Assembly (NCBI GenBank): GCA_034190875.2
Contig: CM067344.1
Location: forward strand, 17,197,625 to 17,261,624
Length of the DNA stretch: 64,000 nt
Source of the DNA: Urechis unicinctus
Taxonomy: Eukaryota > Annelida > Polychaeta > Xenopneusta > Urechidae
Direction: 5' to 3'
The notes under the pieces are model-generated. The model had not been told where the DNA came from, made no database searches, and worked only from the letters and a program-made list of their open reading frames with translations. Within the stretch, counting starts at the first letter, position 1; the number at the start of each line of letters is the position of its first letter. Below are positions 51,901 to 64,000 of the stretch, in pieces. A program made the position numbers and the translations under genes.

Positions 51901-54900
51901 AATATGGTATTTCTCAACCCCACAGATATATATAAGATGACCTACAAAACCCCAGATGTAAGTTCCGAATGTGGCCTTTGCGAATCTCTGCTTGACTGAA
52001 CGGCATTTTGATATATCTCTTCGCATGCAGGTCGCTATTTGCTGGGATTGGATAACCAATTGCTGTCTCGGCGATCTGTGAAGCCTATATTCTCAAGGAG
52101 GCAGCATCTCGACCATTTCGAGCGCCACTGTGTACCACCCGAGTATCAAATACCAACAGCAGATTTAACAATATCAGTACCGGACCCATCCTTGTCATAA
52201 TATTACAAATCAGGGTTCACATTTCTGCAGATCTGTATTCACAATGGTTTGCTCATCTGCTTCTTTAACGAATGTTACTGTCCACCATCAACAACTGATA
52301 CGAGCCTTTGTTGCTCGCCTTTTTCTGAATCTTTTGGTCACTTCGCCCAGCCATTGATAGTTTAATTCTCGCAACAAAAACGCAAAAGTAAATTAAAGCA
52401 TAGGAACATTGTACTACACAGGTTTCTTATTCATTTAAATACTACAGTATTATTAGTTTGTACTTTATAACTCCCAGTGTTTAAAACAAAATATCAGCAC
52501 AACAACTTCAGACAGACATGTTATAATGTCATTTTCAGTGGTTACGACATTAATAAGTGCATAATAACGAATATATGCTTCCAGACAAACTTTTAGATCT
52601 ATATTTCTTAAACATATGTTAATGACTCAATACCTTACTGCGTCATTAATGAGAGTTCATCGGTCCCGAGGAAAGGAATACGGCCGAGCTGAGGAGCGAT
52701 GATTAGCGGACAGAAACACGAAAACCTTCTTGTAGGTTTAGGTGTCCAGGCGACCTTGTTCAGATTATTTACCGAGGAGTTTTTTGTCTTCTTGTGACCT
52801 TTGCTCCACGAGCTCGCTGGCTCGCTACGCCCCTTCGCGTAAGCCAATAACAGCTGGGTTTGTGGGCTGTGATTTTCCAACAGTCTGAAGGCAAATTGTT
52901 ATCTGGATATCGCCACAAAGTAATTTCACGCAGTAAGAGGGGATGACTGGGTCATCCGATTTGTAAATTCAATAATACATAGCACCTTTTTATATATATA
53001 TATATCTGCCTACGATTACCTTCGTATCAACGCAAAAGGCCGACAGGCGAGTAAGCATAGACAGCTTATAACAAGGCTCAAAGATTTAATTTAGTTGAAA
53101 GGCTGTAGACATCCAACACATTACAGCCGAAAAGCACCCCCAATATGTATATGACGCGCATCACTTGTACCTGAAATAAACAGCAGGTGGTTTCTCTATA
53201 ATCGCTATTCAAAAGATGTTACAGAAAGATATATATTGCTAACATCGTGTCGTTGCACCATTACGTAGATTAATCGCTGGCATCATATCCTTGAACGCCA
53301 ATAACCAAAAATTATAGTTCCTTAAACATGGTAATCAGACCTATCTTAAAGGAGCCATGGGGCTGCATAAACATTGGAGTTCGTGAATACTCTAAAAGAG
53401 ACCCTCATCTCTCCCACAATGTTCTGCTACAAAGTCATATTTAAAACTACCCAACAACCTCAATCTTATCCTCAATGGTACAAATACATTCAGCGTATTT
53501 TCATTTTACTGAATGACTGGATTGCAACCACAGAAAATGTGACATGCTGGCTTCCACGGCTGGCTCTTTTTGTGGCATTTAAAGTCATGTTAATTATCGA
53601 AATACTTCATTCATAGCCTTGTCTGTATTTGCTACACAAAGAGAGTGTCAACTCACGTGATCTTTGCCAAACACGCTTGCTTCATCTTACCGATGTGTAC
53701 CAGAAATGTAATATATTAAATAATTCGTAAATGCTGTTGCAAACATTAACAATCGATATATTAGCCTTAACACATCGATTGTGGTAATATCAGTTAGATA
53801 ATGACATAAAATTGGAAGGTGTTTTATCTTCCTGGAAGCCACTCTTGATATGAAATTAATATTCACCAAGAACAAAGCAAGCCTCTTCATATGCCGTCAA
53901 AACATGTTGGACGAGTACTCAAAATAAACAGAACTGATTTCCAGATCGCCGGTTTTGCATTCGTCATTTACAAGCTCAGTGACTTAGTGGTATCTTCTAA
54001 AGCATGTCTTGAAAGTGGTTAACATAATAGAGGCTTTATCAAGCTTTATGTGCAAGTATATCATACTTTTGTTGTGAGAAGCTGATGAAGGGTGCCCCGC
54101 GCACTGGGAGAGTATAGCATTTACTTAGAACTGTACAATTTAGCTCTTGGTATTTGACAGCCTCTAGATGCCATTGTGGAGTTTAATACTACAAGCAGTG
54201 TAATAAGGAATCAACGAAATTCATTGATGCCCCGCAACTCTCTCAGAATCGTGATTTCTAAAGCCAGAGAAGAAATGTTGTGAACAACTGGGTTGCGTGA
54301 AAATGCTCTGATATGTTTTACTCAAATATACAGAACTGGAAATCAAGGTGAACTCAATAAGAAGCAAGAAAGATTTATTACGAAGAGCAGTATTGTTGTC
54401 TCTTAACAGTCTATTTAACATGGTGATGATAATATGATAATCGGCAGCCTTTATGCAATGCTGAAGTTTTATGGAGTTTGAACAATGACCAACACCGTGA
54501 TGTAGTGCTAAGAAATCTTTAAATGTAGTGGATAGTTTTACTCTTCACATCCACAAAACTACACCAGAAAGCCACTCAGAGAAGATATATCAGTATTATC
54601 CTAACAATTGTGAATAATAAAAGTAGCTCTTGCAATGCCTATGTCTGCTGTCTTTTAATTTACTAATACCTAGCTTTCGAGAAGTCACCCGTTTTGTAGT
54701 TGGCAAATGACAGTGTCAATCAATCCCTGCCCTCACATGGTCAATTGATTTCCACTCCTGTCCTAAATGCTGCATTGTGTGTAATTTGTCTTCTATAGCT
54801 TCCATGTGAATGTTTTGCAAGCCGCAAAGTTACACAGCTTTCTTTACCAACCATCGGGTAATATCTACTAATGCAAAGCACGTGAAATCAATTGATAACA

Positions 54901-57900
54901 GTAACATTCGCACATATATGAATTATTTGTAATCAATACAAATATTATTGTTGACAATATTGAGGCTGACTCCTTATCATTCAGAGCAACTGTTACAAAT
55001 ACACGATATGGTACGACCCATTCGACACCTGACGATATTTATTGGCAATTATAACCATTTTCGTCAAAACTAACTTAATATACCTTCATCAACATGCGAA
55101 ATCTAAGAACACTCCTAAGAAAAATTAAATGACAATTGACAGCATATGATGCTCTCGTACCGCATTTTTAACCTTTCATTTCATGATTGCTGCTCGTGTG
55201 GGTGTCTCATAGGCTTAATGAAACGCAATGAAGGGCAGGGTTTTAAATCGCTCCAAATAACGACGCGATAATGCAACTGTGAATGATGGATGCGATTTTG
55301 ATGCATGGACGAGGCCCTCTTGTCCTCGGCGGCTTGCGAATTCTTGCCGATGTGATGGACGTTCAATGCACAACCATTAAGCTACAGGCGGTGTTTTCTG
55401 CTGTTAACTGACCCCCAACAGACACAAAAGAACCCATAACGGTGAGCTATACTAATTCAACTGTAGCGATTGCTTTGTTAATTTCATTATGTAATTTTCC
55501 GTAGTTCACCATCAACGATTAATGAGACACAGTTTTCATGGATTAATATTGAGATGAACGTAAATATTGCGCCCAATAAGTCCAGCATTGAAGATGCGGC
55601 TCTTACGAATTGGAATAATAGCGAAGAGCAATATGTGGAAGAATGAGATGCAAGTATGCCCCCAAAAGACAAAATGACACTGGAGCATTCAGTTATCAAA
55701 ATCAATCACTTTCAAGTGAAAGTATACAGTGTTGAATTCAACCTTTTTGTTAGCTTGATTCCATGTTTTTATTAACTATATGAATGAACTTATATCATAA
55801 TAAACGCAATGGATATTGTCAGCCAAGGTTCTAATGTGCATATCTGACGGCAATCAAGCAGCTTAGCGATCCGACTAGGAATAGAAATATTAGCAAAGGC
55901 AGCAATTAAAATGATGACAGCTTGTTATGGATTTAGCAAGAACGAAATGTAGTACTAAGTGATCAAAGATTCCCTCCCCCATATCTTATCATGAAGCGCC
56001 ACGTACCTTATCAACATACTTAATTGTATAATGCTTTATCATTTAAAATGATCCTGTACTAAAATGAATTGTTATCAACATTATGAAACATTTCAATGCA
56101 AATTAAAAGTTTCAGTGCCCCTGTATGAAGCCAAAACATATTAAATATTATAAGCTGTACGTTATTTTAGATCCTAGGGTAAAAATATTAATCCAAAGCA
56201 AATGACGTTTCGGATTATTACTGGGATGTCTTTGAATTATTCATTTCCCAAAAGCACCGCACATAAATCAGCTGTGCTAGTCATCTTGAACATTAACTCT
56301 CATATATTTAGCATATTCCTTCAAGCTGAATATTACCACGAATCAATGTGAAACGATTAACGTATAACATGAAACATAACCTTCAATGCGAGAAAGGTCA
56401 AGCTTTGGCTTTAAGATGATGGAGTGCTTGGTGTTATCCGCGACGTTTCATCTTGTATGTTCGGTGGTATTGCCTTGTTGAATGTAACTCAGCAACGATG
56501 TTTCCGTCTGTACAATAGATTCATGCATTGGGTGCTTTGTATGCTTGGGCTGCGGCACGGGGCCCTAACCTCTGAAAGTTTGTGTGGAATCGTTGTTTAA
56601 AAAACCTTACAAGCATCCGTTAATATTTACACACAAGGTTCTAAGATCGCACAACATAGATGTGACATATGTGTTCAACGACTGGACACGGTTCAGATGA
56701 ACGTAATCCACTAATATCTGCAGGGAAATACTTGAATGTTTCTGTGCTGTAATTTATCTTTTTTACACATACATTTGAGGGATTTTATTCGTTATTCGAG
56801 GATAGTTGTTTCCCTGGCACGGACATTTGCAATATTGATTATGCAGCGTAATATCACCTATAGATAATCCACTTTCACAATCTTTCAATTGTGTACAAAT
56901 TTTGGGTCTAGCTGCTAAGCACATTCCATCTAATTGAATGAAGCAAAATATATCCAGCAACAGGAGTAAAGGAGTAGTTAGTCTTTTATTCCTGTCTGAA
57001 CAAACTATAGCATGTTTTACTCCTTACAGCTGGTGTTCCTCCTAAATGCTTTACCGACTTATCGTTTGGAGAAAAGGGGGAATTTAGTTATCGATAGCTG
57101 CAATAACGGTAAGAAATACAAGGCATCAAATATATACCTTTTGAGTTTTCCGTTGTAATAAGCAGTACACGTCCTACCACCCCGTGGTGTCAGGGGTTAT
57201 ACTACGTAAGACATATCATCTCGCACGTTTTACATCGCTAGTGATCGGCACTACATCGATGGCGCCCCTTTGGCGACCATAAAAGTTTATGACATTACAA
57301 AAAAAAAGCCATCGATTTCTATATGAATACCATGGTTCACTGTTTTTGGAGAACATCACCAGGAACGTCATAAAAAGTCTATAGAGTGTAAGGCAGAAAT
57401 GTTGAGGAACACAAAGAAGTAAGCAGAAATGGGAATTAACGTATACAACTCAACGCTTGGTCACCAGGGAACCTTATTGCGAGACCGCAGTTCTTTGCGA
57501 CTGTTTCCCTTGTGGCTGGAGTGTTAAGGTCACGTGATCAGCATCTTATGTGTTGTAGAATATCACGAGCGCAGTAACGCGTGGTAGCATAGGGACATTT
57601 GTACGAATTCATTTTCCCGATTTAAACCATTTCAAAATCTTGCCGTATCGACATTTAAATATTCTTGTACAAGAAAGCATATTGACTTGTTGATGAAACA
57701 TTCTGTTAAGGTGGCTGTGCTTGGTGTTTTTGTTAAGAGACTGAGCTTGTTGGATAGTCTTTGATGGGTGGAGGGGTAGTAGTTTAGTAGCGCCTAACAG
57801 AGGTTGCCTCCCTTCATAAAAATTGTACAACTGTTAAATAGGCCTATCCTTTCGTCGATACAACGATACATGTCTTCAGTTTTCGTCCACACTATAGCGG

Positions 57901-59749
57901 GATAGTTTCATTTTGCATTTCAATATACTACCTATAAATTCGGACGAATCCACTTAATTTTGATGAGCCATGGAACAGCTACTGAGATATTAAATCAGTG
58001 TAAAATAAGCCGAAATACATAATTATCATAATTTTCAACGCCGATGCCAGCTAATACTGAATGTGTTATTTACGATGGTACACAGTTTTGTTGAAAATTT
58101 AGCTCACTAGTTGTGATAATTAAACCCCACATTTCTCCCTACGCCAGTTTCCAGAGTTTGTTTCCCTTTATATTTAGCGGGCTGTCTGCTTGTCTTTTTC
58201 ATTATTGATGCTCGTCTAACAGATCGTAATGATATGTATGCTTTGCACCTGGTATTCAGTCTAACTCGATCGCCCTCAATCAATTTCCGTTATTTCCCTA
58301 ATAGTTTACCGTATGTCTGACTAATATTCATGCATACATAAAAACTTGTTCAATGGTATTTTGAGCATATGTTATTAGCTTGGGTCTAAATGCGTCTGAT
58401 GGTGTTGATTAGCGGACAGAAATTGGCAATGTGTTTCGTAATCTTAATGCCGCTTGCGTTCTGTCACCATAGGAAGTCATGTTGGGAAATTTGGCTGGAC
58501 TTAGAAATGATTATGTAAATATCGAAGAAATTACTTTTCATGCTGATTTATAAAGTGGCCTATTATTTTAAATGTACTGACAAGTACACACATCGAGCAA
58601 TAGCACCATGTGTATGTTGTGTCAGCTTTGATTGAAGCCGCATAGCACATTTGATATACGTGTCTGTATTATATAGTGAAATTATTTACATATATTAAAT
58701 CATTAGATCACACAAATGAAATCTATATTGAAATAATGCAATGATGTGTACCGGATAATGATGTGCGGAGTGAACATCACTGCATTACGCGATCAAAAAT
58801 TCATTTTTCAATGCTTAAGTGCCGACCACAACCCTCCACTACCTATATTTAGCTTATGGACAGGTTGTTAGGCAACTATTGGTGATGGAGACCTACATAA
58901 AGCTATATTTCAACGAGAGAGAATTATTTTGTCACTTTTTATGTGCAAGCGTAAGTTTCACGCTCCAAAATAAAATTTTTGTTAATAATCTTAAAATATA
59001 ATGCAGTTGCCAAATGTCGTATTCATCAATTCCATCAAAATGGGTCAGCCGACATTAACGCTTACAGACAAATTATATTCAAAACGTGAATTCGATTTGG
59101 TGCGAGCCGTTTCGCAGCCGCCATATATGGATGATAGGTCAGATTTTATAATGATACATTTGTATGCATTGGGTGTGGCTCTGAGCAATCTTTGTTGAAT
59201 GGCAGCAACCAAACATCATCTCAATCATTCGATGCTATGTCAACCTTCGTCGCAGTGACAATCATGTATTTGCATACAAATGTTCATTTACACGATTTCG
59301 TACTTTGCTATGATGTAAAGAATTTGCACATTGCAATTTTGTTCCACACAGAGGTAACAAGATAACAAAATCTCAGTAGTAGACATGCTGTGCGTTTGGA
59401 CGTGTCGATTCGTATATATGCACACTTTGTTCAGTAAATGTTTTATATGTTTTAATTGCGTGCATAAGTGGTTACGTCGTCGGTTACTCCAACATATATT
59501 AGTTGTTAAATATATACCCAATTAAGGCGTTTCAAATTTTTGTTACTAGAAAAGTGCAGCAGGGATATATGAGTTATTAATATTTAATTGAATGTCTATC
59601 GCTCTTTATGTCGATGTTGTTTTGCAGGGTACGGGCTATATCAAGACAGACGAGGTGGTAACTTTGTCCAATGTTTTCTACTATATAGCCTGCATGAAAT
59701 ACCATGTGCGCTGCTTTAATCTTAAAAATTGCATTCATATTCTTGTGAA
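48902..59749. other. Long stretch with no supported gene
   Basis: About 10.8 kb of AT-rich DNA with scattered frames under 85 codons. One locally GC- and CpG-richer patch lies at about 52680-52860, with a minus-strand 81-codon frame (52635-52880) of unknown type. The 17-mer TGATTAGCGGACAGAAA occurs at about 52692 and 58408 and may mark an old repeat. Short TATATA runs occur near 51537 and 52991. Confidence 0.45.
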
Positions 59750-60150
59750 GCATGTATGAGGCTGGATTTTTTGAAATGACGATAATCACTAATGCTCTCA
59801 TTTGGAACCATCTGCTGATGAGCCTGTCATTTAAACTAACCACTTGCGCACATAAGTATCATCCAAGGGTTCTGTTCGTCATGTCCGACAACTTCATATT
59901 TGCCTTTTGCGATATAAGGCTTCTCCTCGATTAATTCATCAATCTGTCGCAATGAGAAATGTATGTATGTATAGAAAGGTATCAAGACATGATTATCGCA
60001 AGCAATTGATTGATATATCCCGGTGGAACTAACTGATGGCCTACTGACTTATCTCTCAGCTCCTCCCAGATGCTAAGGAAGAGATAAAAGTGCGCTCAAC
60101 CCGACTTCCAAAGCTAATCGCCGTTGGATGACTAGGCAGTCTTTTGTACC
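59750..60150 (+). repeat. Dispersed ~380-bp repeat, copy 2
   Basis: Partner of 14160-14540, same orientation. The 60-codon frame at 59752-59934 here does not correspond to an open frame in copy 1, so it is not evidence for a gene. Homology fades just outside both ends. Confidence 0.75.
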
Positions 60151-60370
60151 ATGCCAGCATAGTCCATAGCATAATTCTTGTGAATCATTTATTCATATGC
60201 TCCGCATTGCTACCCTCATTGAGTTGACTAATTGATTACCAAAAAAGGCTATACATGTTTGATAGGAGAAATAAACAACAAGAATGGTTATCGTGAGCGT
60301 GTGCAAATAACCTTCCGTTATGCGCACTTACGTGGTCCCCATAAATCGAAAATCAATTAAAGGCATTAAC

Positions 60371-60490
60371 TGCAAAGAATCTATAAAACCAGTGATAAAG
60401 TGGATATCATTTTACCTGTGTGGTACTTAAAGGGCAATATCCGGTAATTCGTAAGTTGAATGGCAAGCTTAAGGCTACAATCGATCCGTG
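60371..60490. repeat. Direct repeat unit 1 (period 153 bp)
   Basis: It matches 60524-60639 with an offset of 153 bases. Shared blocks are CGCAAAGAA-CTATAAAAC (TGCAAAG here), GATATCATTTTACC / GATCGTTTTACC, and AGGGCAATATCCGGTAATTC, then GGCAAGCTTA and CAATC-ATCCGTG. Unit 1 has about 4 extra bases after AATTCGT. Confidence 0.9.
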
Positions 60491-60519
60491 CAGGACCATG
60501 GAGTCCTGCACGGATCGAT
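60480..60519. repeat. Perfect 17-bp hairpin at the repeat junction
   Basis: Left arm ATCGATCCGTGCAGGAC (60480-60496), 6-base loop CATGGA, and right arm GTCCTGCACGGATCGAT (60503-60519) are exactly complementary. The left arm overlaps the end of unit 1, and the right arm ends 5 bases before unit 2. It is stable on either strand. Confidence 0.95.
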
Positions 60520-60523
60520 TTAC

Positions 60524-60639
60524 CGCAAAGAACCTATAAAACGAATGATAGAGTGAAGATCGTTTTACCTTTGCGGTACTGAAAAGGGCAATATCCGGTA
60601 ATTCGTTACTGGCAAGCTTACGGCTTCAATCAATCCGTG
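60524..60639. repeat. Direct repeat unit 2 (period 153 bp)
   Basis: Second unit, ending CAATCAATCCGTG. It is not followed by the inverted copy seen after unit 1. Divergence between the units is modest, mostly single bases. Confidence 0.9.
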
Positions 60640-60887
60640 ACGCCCCATGTAGTTGATTAAGTTAGGGTTATATAGGAAGCTAAGACTATTTTAAAATTGA
60701 AATGACATGACAATGCGCATTCTTGCAAACCAGTAACTTACTGAAACTCAACAAAACAGCAACGGCATTGATCAATATTCATAATCTGCGTGCAACTCCA
60801 ACAAAACAGTATTTACAATTGACCAGCCACCGATTTGCACTGACGTGTTCTGGTAATAGCGAATGAGGGAACATTCATGACTTGTGG
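60640..60887. other. No gene seen
   Basis: About 250 bases between the direct repeat and copy B. AACTCAACAAAACAG and AACTCCAACAAAACAG recur about 45 bases apart (near 60746 and 60794). Otherwise featureless. Confidence 0.5.
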
Positions 60888-63046
60888 ATAGCCGACAATA
60901 ACGGCGTGTAGAAGCGATAGATCTAATCTAATCACGTGTGTCACTCTCCGGCAGAACAAAAACGGTATAGATCTGGATATTTATTTAAATAGAAAGTGGG
61001 AAAAAAACCGATTTTTAATTCCAACTTGACAGAACATTCAGTTGTTAAGCAACAGATTACCTATTTTCTTGGCTTGTATTTAGTAATAGAAGTATGAAGA
61101 TCTAACAGTCATTCTGTCCTCCAAGCACAAATTTGCTACCTTTGTACCGATATACATAGTGACCTTAACCATGGTACGCATATATACTATCAATCTTACA
61201 TGTATACCTGGCAAAACCAGTCTCGGCATCGTCATTGATATATAAAAGCGTTCAAACAATGGTCTTGCTGCCTTGGTGTTAAGGTCTACTATGATATTTA
61301 GGAATCATTATTGCCAAATTACAGTAGTCAGCGATATCAAAATTGTGATCAAAGTTTGTTGGTCAATTATCTATGAGTCGTACAATTCCGATAGGAAGCC
61401 TCACTAGCCACGAAGAGTATATTCGGTAGCAGTGAAGAGCGCCATTATTATTGTAGGTGTCCAATAAAAAGGAGTTTTACTGACTAGCCGTGTAGTGATG
61501 TGATCGAGCTGCGCATATTGTCTGCAATAGCTTTTGCTCCTTATGGTTATGTATCGTACTAGCCCAATTTTGATGCGCATACTGCAGCGTTAAGAATAGG
61601 TCACCTGTATACCTCTAGCACTCAATTACCATGTTGCAAGTAGACTAGTCCATTATATGCACTCGATTTGCCCGTGGCTATGCATATAGTAAGAACTGCT
61701 TCATATTCTTACAAAAGAAAACAATCATTATATGTAGACTGTTTTATTTGTACGAATATAAATATGCTTTGCTTTGAAACTGTGAATAGACAGATCCTCT
61801 AGCCCAACATGCTATTTATTGCACGCAGCTTGCATAATGATCATTCCATAAACACAAGACGTTTGGGGCTTATCATCCGTCCTAGAAGAACGCGCAGGGA
61901 TTTCGATTGTTTTTCGTTCTTAATTTCATATGACTGAATATAGCATTCGTTTATTAAAATTATCATTACAGGATGAGAATACCATGGCGTAACTATACCA
62001 CTGCTGAAGCGCTGATATATACCATGGCGTAAATATACCACTGCTGAAGCACTGAGATATACCATGGTGTAACTATGCCACTGCTGAAGCACTGAGATGT
62101 ACCATGGCGTAACTATACCACTGCTGAAGCGCTGATATATACCATGGCGTCACTATACCACTGCTGCAGCACTGAGATGTACCATGGCGTAACTATACCA
62201 CTGCTGTAGCACTGAGATGTACCATGGCGTAACTATACCACTGCTGAAGCACTGAGATGTACCATGGCGTAACTATGCCACTGCTGAAGCACTGAGATAT
62301 ACCATGGCGTAACTATGCCACTGCTAAAGCACTGAGATATACCATGGCGAAACTATGCCACTGCTGAAGCACTGAGATATACCATGGCGTAACTATGCCA
62401 CTGCTGAAGCACTGAGATATACCATGGTGTAACTATACCACTGCGTTTAGGTCAATGTTAGTGTTTATATTACTGTTAAGCAGAAAGCTAGCGAATCGCA
62501 GAATTTAAGTAATAATGCATTGGAGTTCACGTACAATATCTAAATTGTTAAAGATGTAACACGATTGGTGCTCGAATTTACTTATGATATCATAAATAGA
62601 ATAGTGTGGTTTTCATTCACCGAGTAAACGATAACTTGCTTTACGTTAAAAAACCAATGATATGTTGTGAGCCCGAACATGGCACACTTGAACCCATATA
62701 TCTCTTCATGCACCTCAACCTGTCCCAGTTACGATCTCTCACGTCATATCGCTACTTATGATACTCATCAATATCGACTGCGATGCAGGAGATTTGCGTT
62801 TACATTGTGCAAGGCCCTTGCAAACCAATAGTTAATATAGGGAAGTAACTTAAAAGGGAATATTTGGCGAGGCTACTTTAAATTGAAAACAAATAAAACA
62901 TCATGTACAAATATGGAGGGAGAGCCTTGTCACAATACATCGCCAGCGGAATGCTTTCAGATTAAAGCACTTGTTTGTATTATTCAACTTTTATCACCGC
63001 GCAGAGTGCATCCACACCAGCATACCGGCACGGGACAATTAAGCCA
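60888..63046. repeat. Large dispersed repeat, copy B
   Basis: It aligns with copy A from base 1 to about 5230 but lacks the 3.2 kb block. It also carries a 16-18-base insertion near 61208 (CTGGCAAAACCAG, itself a small hairpin) and lacks about 60 bases after its minisatellite. Its equivalent of the copy-A 132-codon frame is shifted by an 8-base length difference near 62740, which supports a non-coding element. Its right edge coincides with that of copy A, so both share a defined terminus. Confidence 0.93.
61981..62444. repeat. 40-bp minisatellite in copy B, 11.6 units
   Basis: Eleven full 40-base units and a partial one, mostly of the ACCATGGCGTAACTATRCCA type, with CTGCTGAAGCACTGAGATAT or GATGT. 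Neighbouring units share variants (GCTGATATAT twice, TATGCCA in a run), which shows local homogenisation. Array length and dominant variant differ from copy A, so the arrays have evolved separately. Confidence 0.97.
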
Positions 63047-63910
63047 TGTAACGCGATGGGCTTCGCCATAAACCCTTGGCCGCCCAAAGATAATATCCTC
63101 TGCTGAACATGCACAAGTCAATCACGGTGAACCATATTATACCAACATTTCCGTGTTACTATAAGTTTTAGGAAGGATTTTCTCTGTAGGTCTGGATGCA
63201 CGTCGCTTCGATGTTTATTTGACTGGCCTACTTTGCCAGTGGATCAGTGGCAATGGTCTTAAAAATATGCTGATATATTTGAACCCCATCACATTAAATA
63301 GTGACAATGCTGAAATTGGCTGATTTTGAGAGAGGGAAACAAGTAAATGAATTTTGCAAACATTAGGACTTTTTAATAACATAAGTTTTGATGGCCTTAA
63401 AAGGCAGGGAGTATAAGTATCTTGAAGTTGCAGAAATTTTATGAAAATTTCTCACTTATTTTAGGCGACTAAATTTATTATCATTATCAATATCAGCTCA
63501 GTTCAAATTCAAAGCACGTACAAAGTCCCTAAGTGGCATGGTGACTTGTTATAATTCTTCTTAATGTGTCATTTGTGAAAGGAACGCAGAATTGTGCAGA
63601 AGTGCCAGATCTTAACATGGCATGAACACGACCGCAGTTAGAAAGCTTGCAAAAAACGATATTGTTCCTATAGAAGAAAGCGATATCTACTGCATGATAT
63701 ATTTGCGCCTGATGCACATCGAACGGCCAAGTGCGTCTATGGGCAAATGTTCACATAAAATTCAGTAAACAACGGCCATCGACATTAATAAACATCGCAC
63801 AGATAGATTTGAATTTAAATCTCTCTCACAGCTGCGATCAATAGCCGATACATTAATGATACTAGGTTAAATATGGGTGCTCTTTCTTACCACGATATAT
63901 CAACACAAAT
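63047..63910. other. No supported gene
   Basis: The first ~60 bases may be weakly similar to the sequence after copy A (GCCCAAA-AGAGAT against GCCCAAAGATAAT). The rest is AT-rich with one 62-codon minus-strand frame of no recognised type. Confidence 0.45.
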
Positions 63911-64000
63911 ATACACACACACACATACACAAACACACACTTACACACACACACACATACATACATATATATATATATATATAGAAGAGATATATATATA
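63911..64000. repeat. (CA)n then (TA)n microsatellite at window end
   Basis: Interrupted CA repeats (ACACACACACATACACAAAC and similar) pass into CATACATA and then TATATA with one GAAGAGA break. The tract runs off the window. Confidence 0.95.

Noticed and set aside
53374..53616. 80-codon plus-strand ORF with hydrophobic end
   Set aside because: Reads partly like a membrane segment, but AT-rich DNA often gives this. No family, signal or partner exon.

Overview
This is a eukaryotic, almost certainly metazoan, genomic window. It is AT-rich and gene-poor, with no operon-like packing and no gene I can name. The evidence is long dinucleotide and tetranucleotide microsatellites, minisatellites, multi-kilobase direct and inverted duplications, a decayed non-LTR retrotransposon with the animal-type reverse-transcriptase signature RPHLEYAIQA, and tRNA-derived sequence carrying degenerate Pol III boxes. 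A marine or other invertebrate is plausible, but the species cannot be read from the sequence. Most open frames are short, chance or microsatellite-encoded. Where duplicated copies can be compared, most frames are broken in one copy.

Layout. (1) 1-5236 is copy A of a large dispersed repeat. It carries a 40-bp minisatellite and a 3.2 kb extra segment with (AT)n arrays. Copy B, without the extra segment, lies at 60888-63046. (2) 5237-30400 is mostly unannotatable single-copy-looking DNA. It holds a ~380-bp repeat half (14160-14540, partner at 59750-60150), a LINE reverse-transcriptase fragment on the minus strand (about 16625-16910), one coding-looking exon candidate (20909-21211), a cluster of AACCCG-type inverted motifs just after it, and three low-complexity blocks. 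(3) 30436-44827 is a duplication hub. It has an inverted repeat of about 0.9 kb arms around a 0.8 kb spacer, whose right arm is split by a 1.18 kb insertion carrying an 800-bp (TATG)n array. Directly beyond it lies a three-copy tandem array of 2.9-3.0 kb cores separated by identical 411-bp spacers. The left arm of the inverted repeat is also homologous to the start of the tandem core, so inverted and tandem parts share ancestry. Each core starts exactly at a tRNA-Cys-like sequence on the minus strand. (4) 44828-59749 is again gene-poor, with a small foldback element at 45799-45931 and an (AT)n block. (5) 59750-64000 holds the second ~380-bp repeat, a 153-bp-period direct repeat with a perfect 17-bp hairpin at the junction, copy B, and a terminal (CA)n/(TA)n tract.

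How it fits together. The interest is genome dynamics rather than a pathway. Related copies let several events be read directly: two insertions against empty sites, one 80-bp microhomology deletion, one apparent unequal-crossover chimera (middle tandem copy), and separate evolution of minisatellite arrays. I saw no convincing complete gene, rRNA, intact tRNA or CRISPR array, and no multi-gene system.
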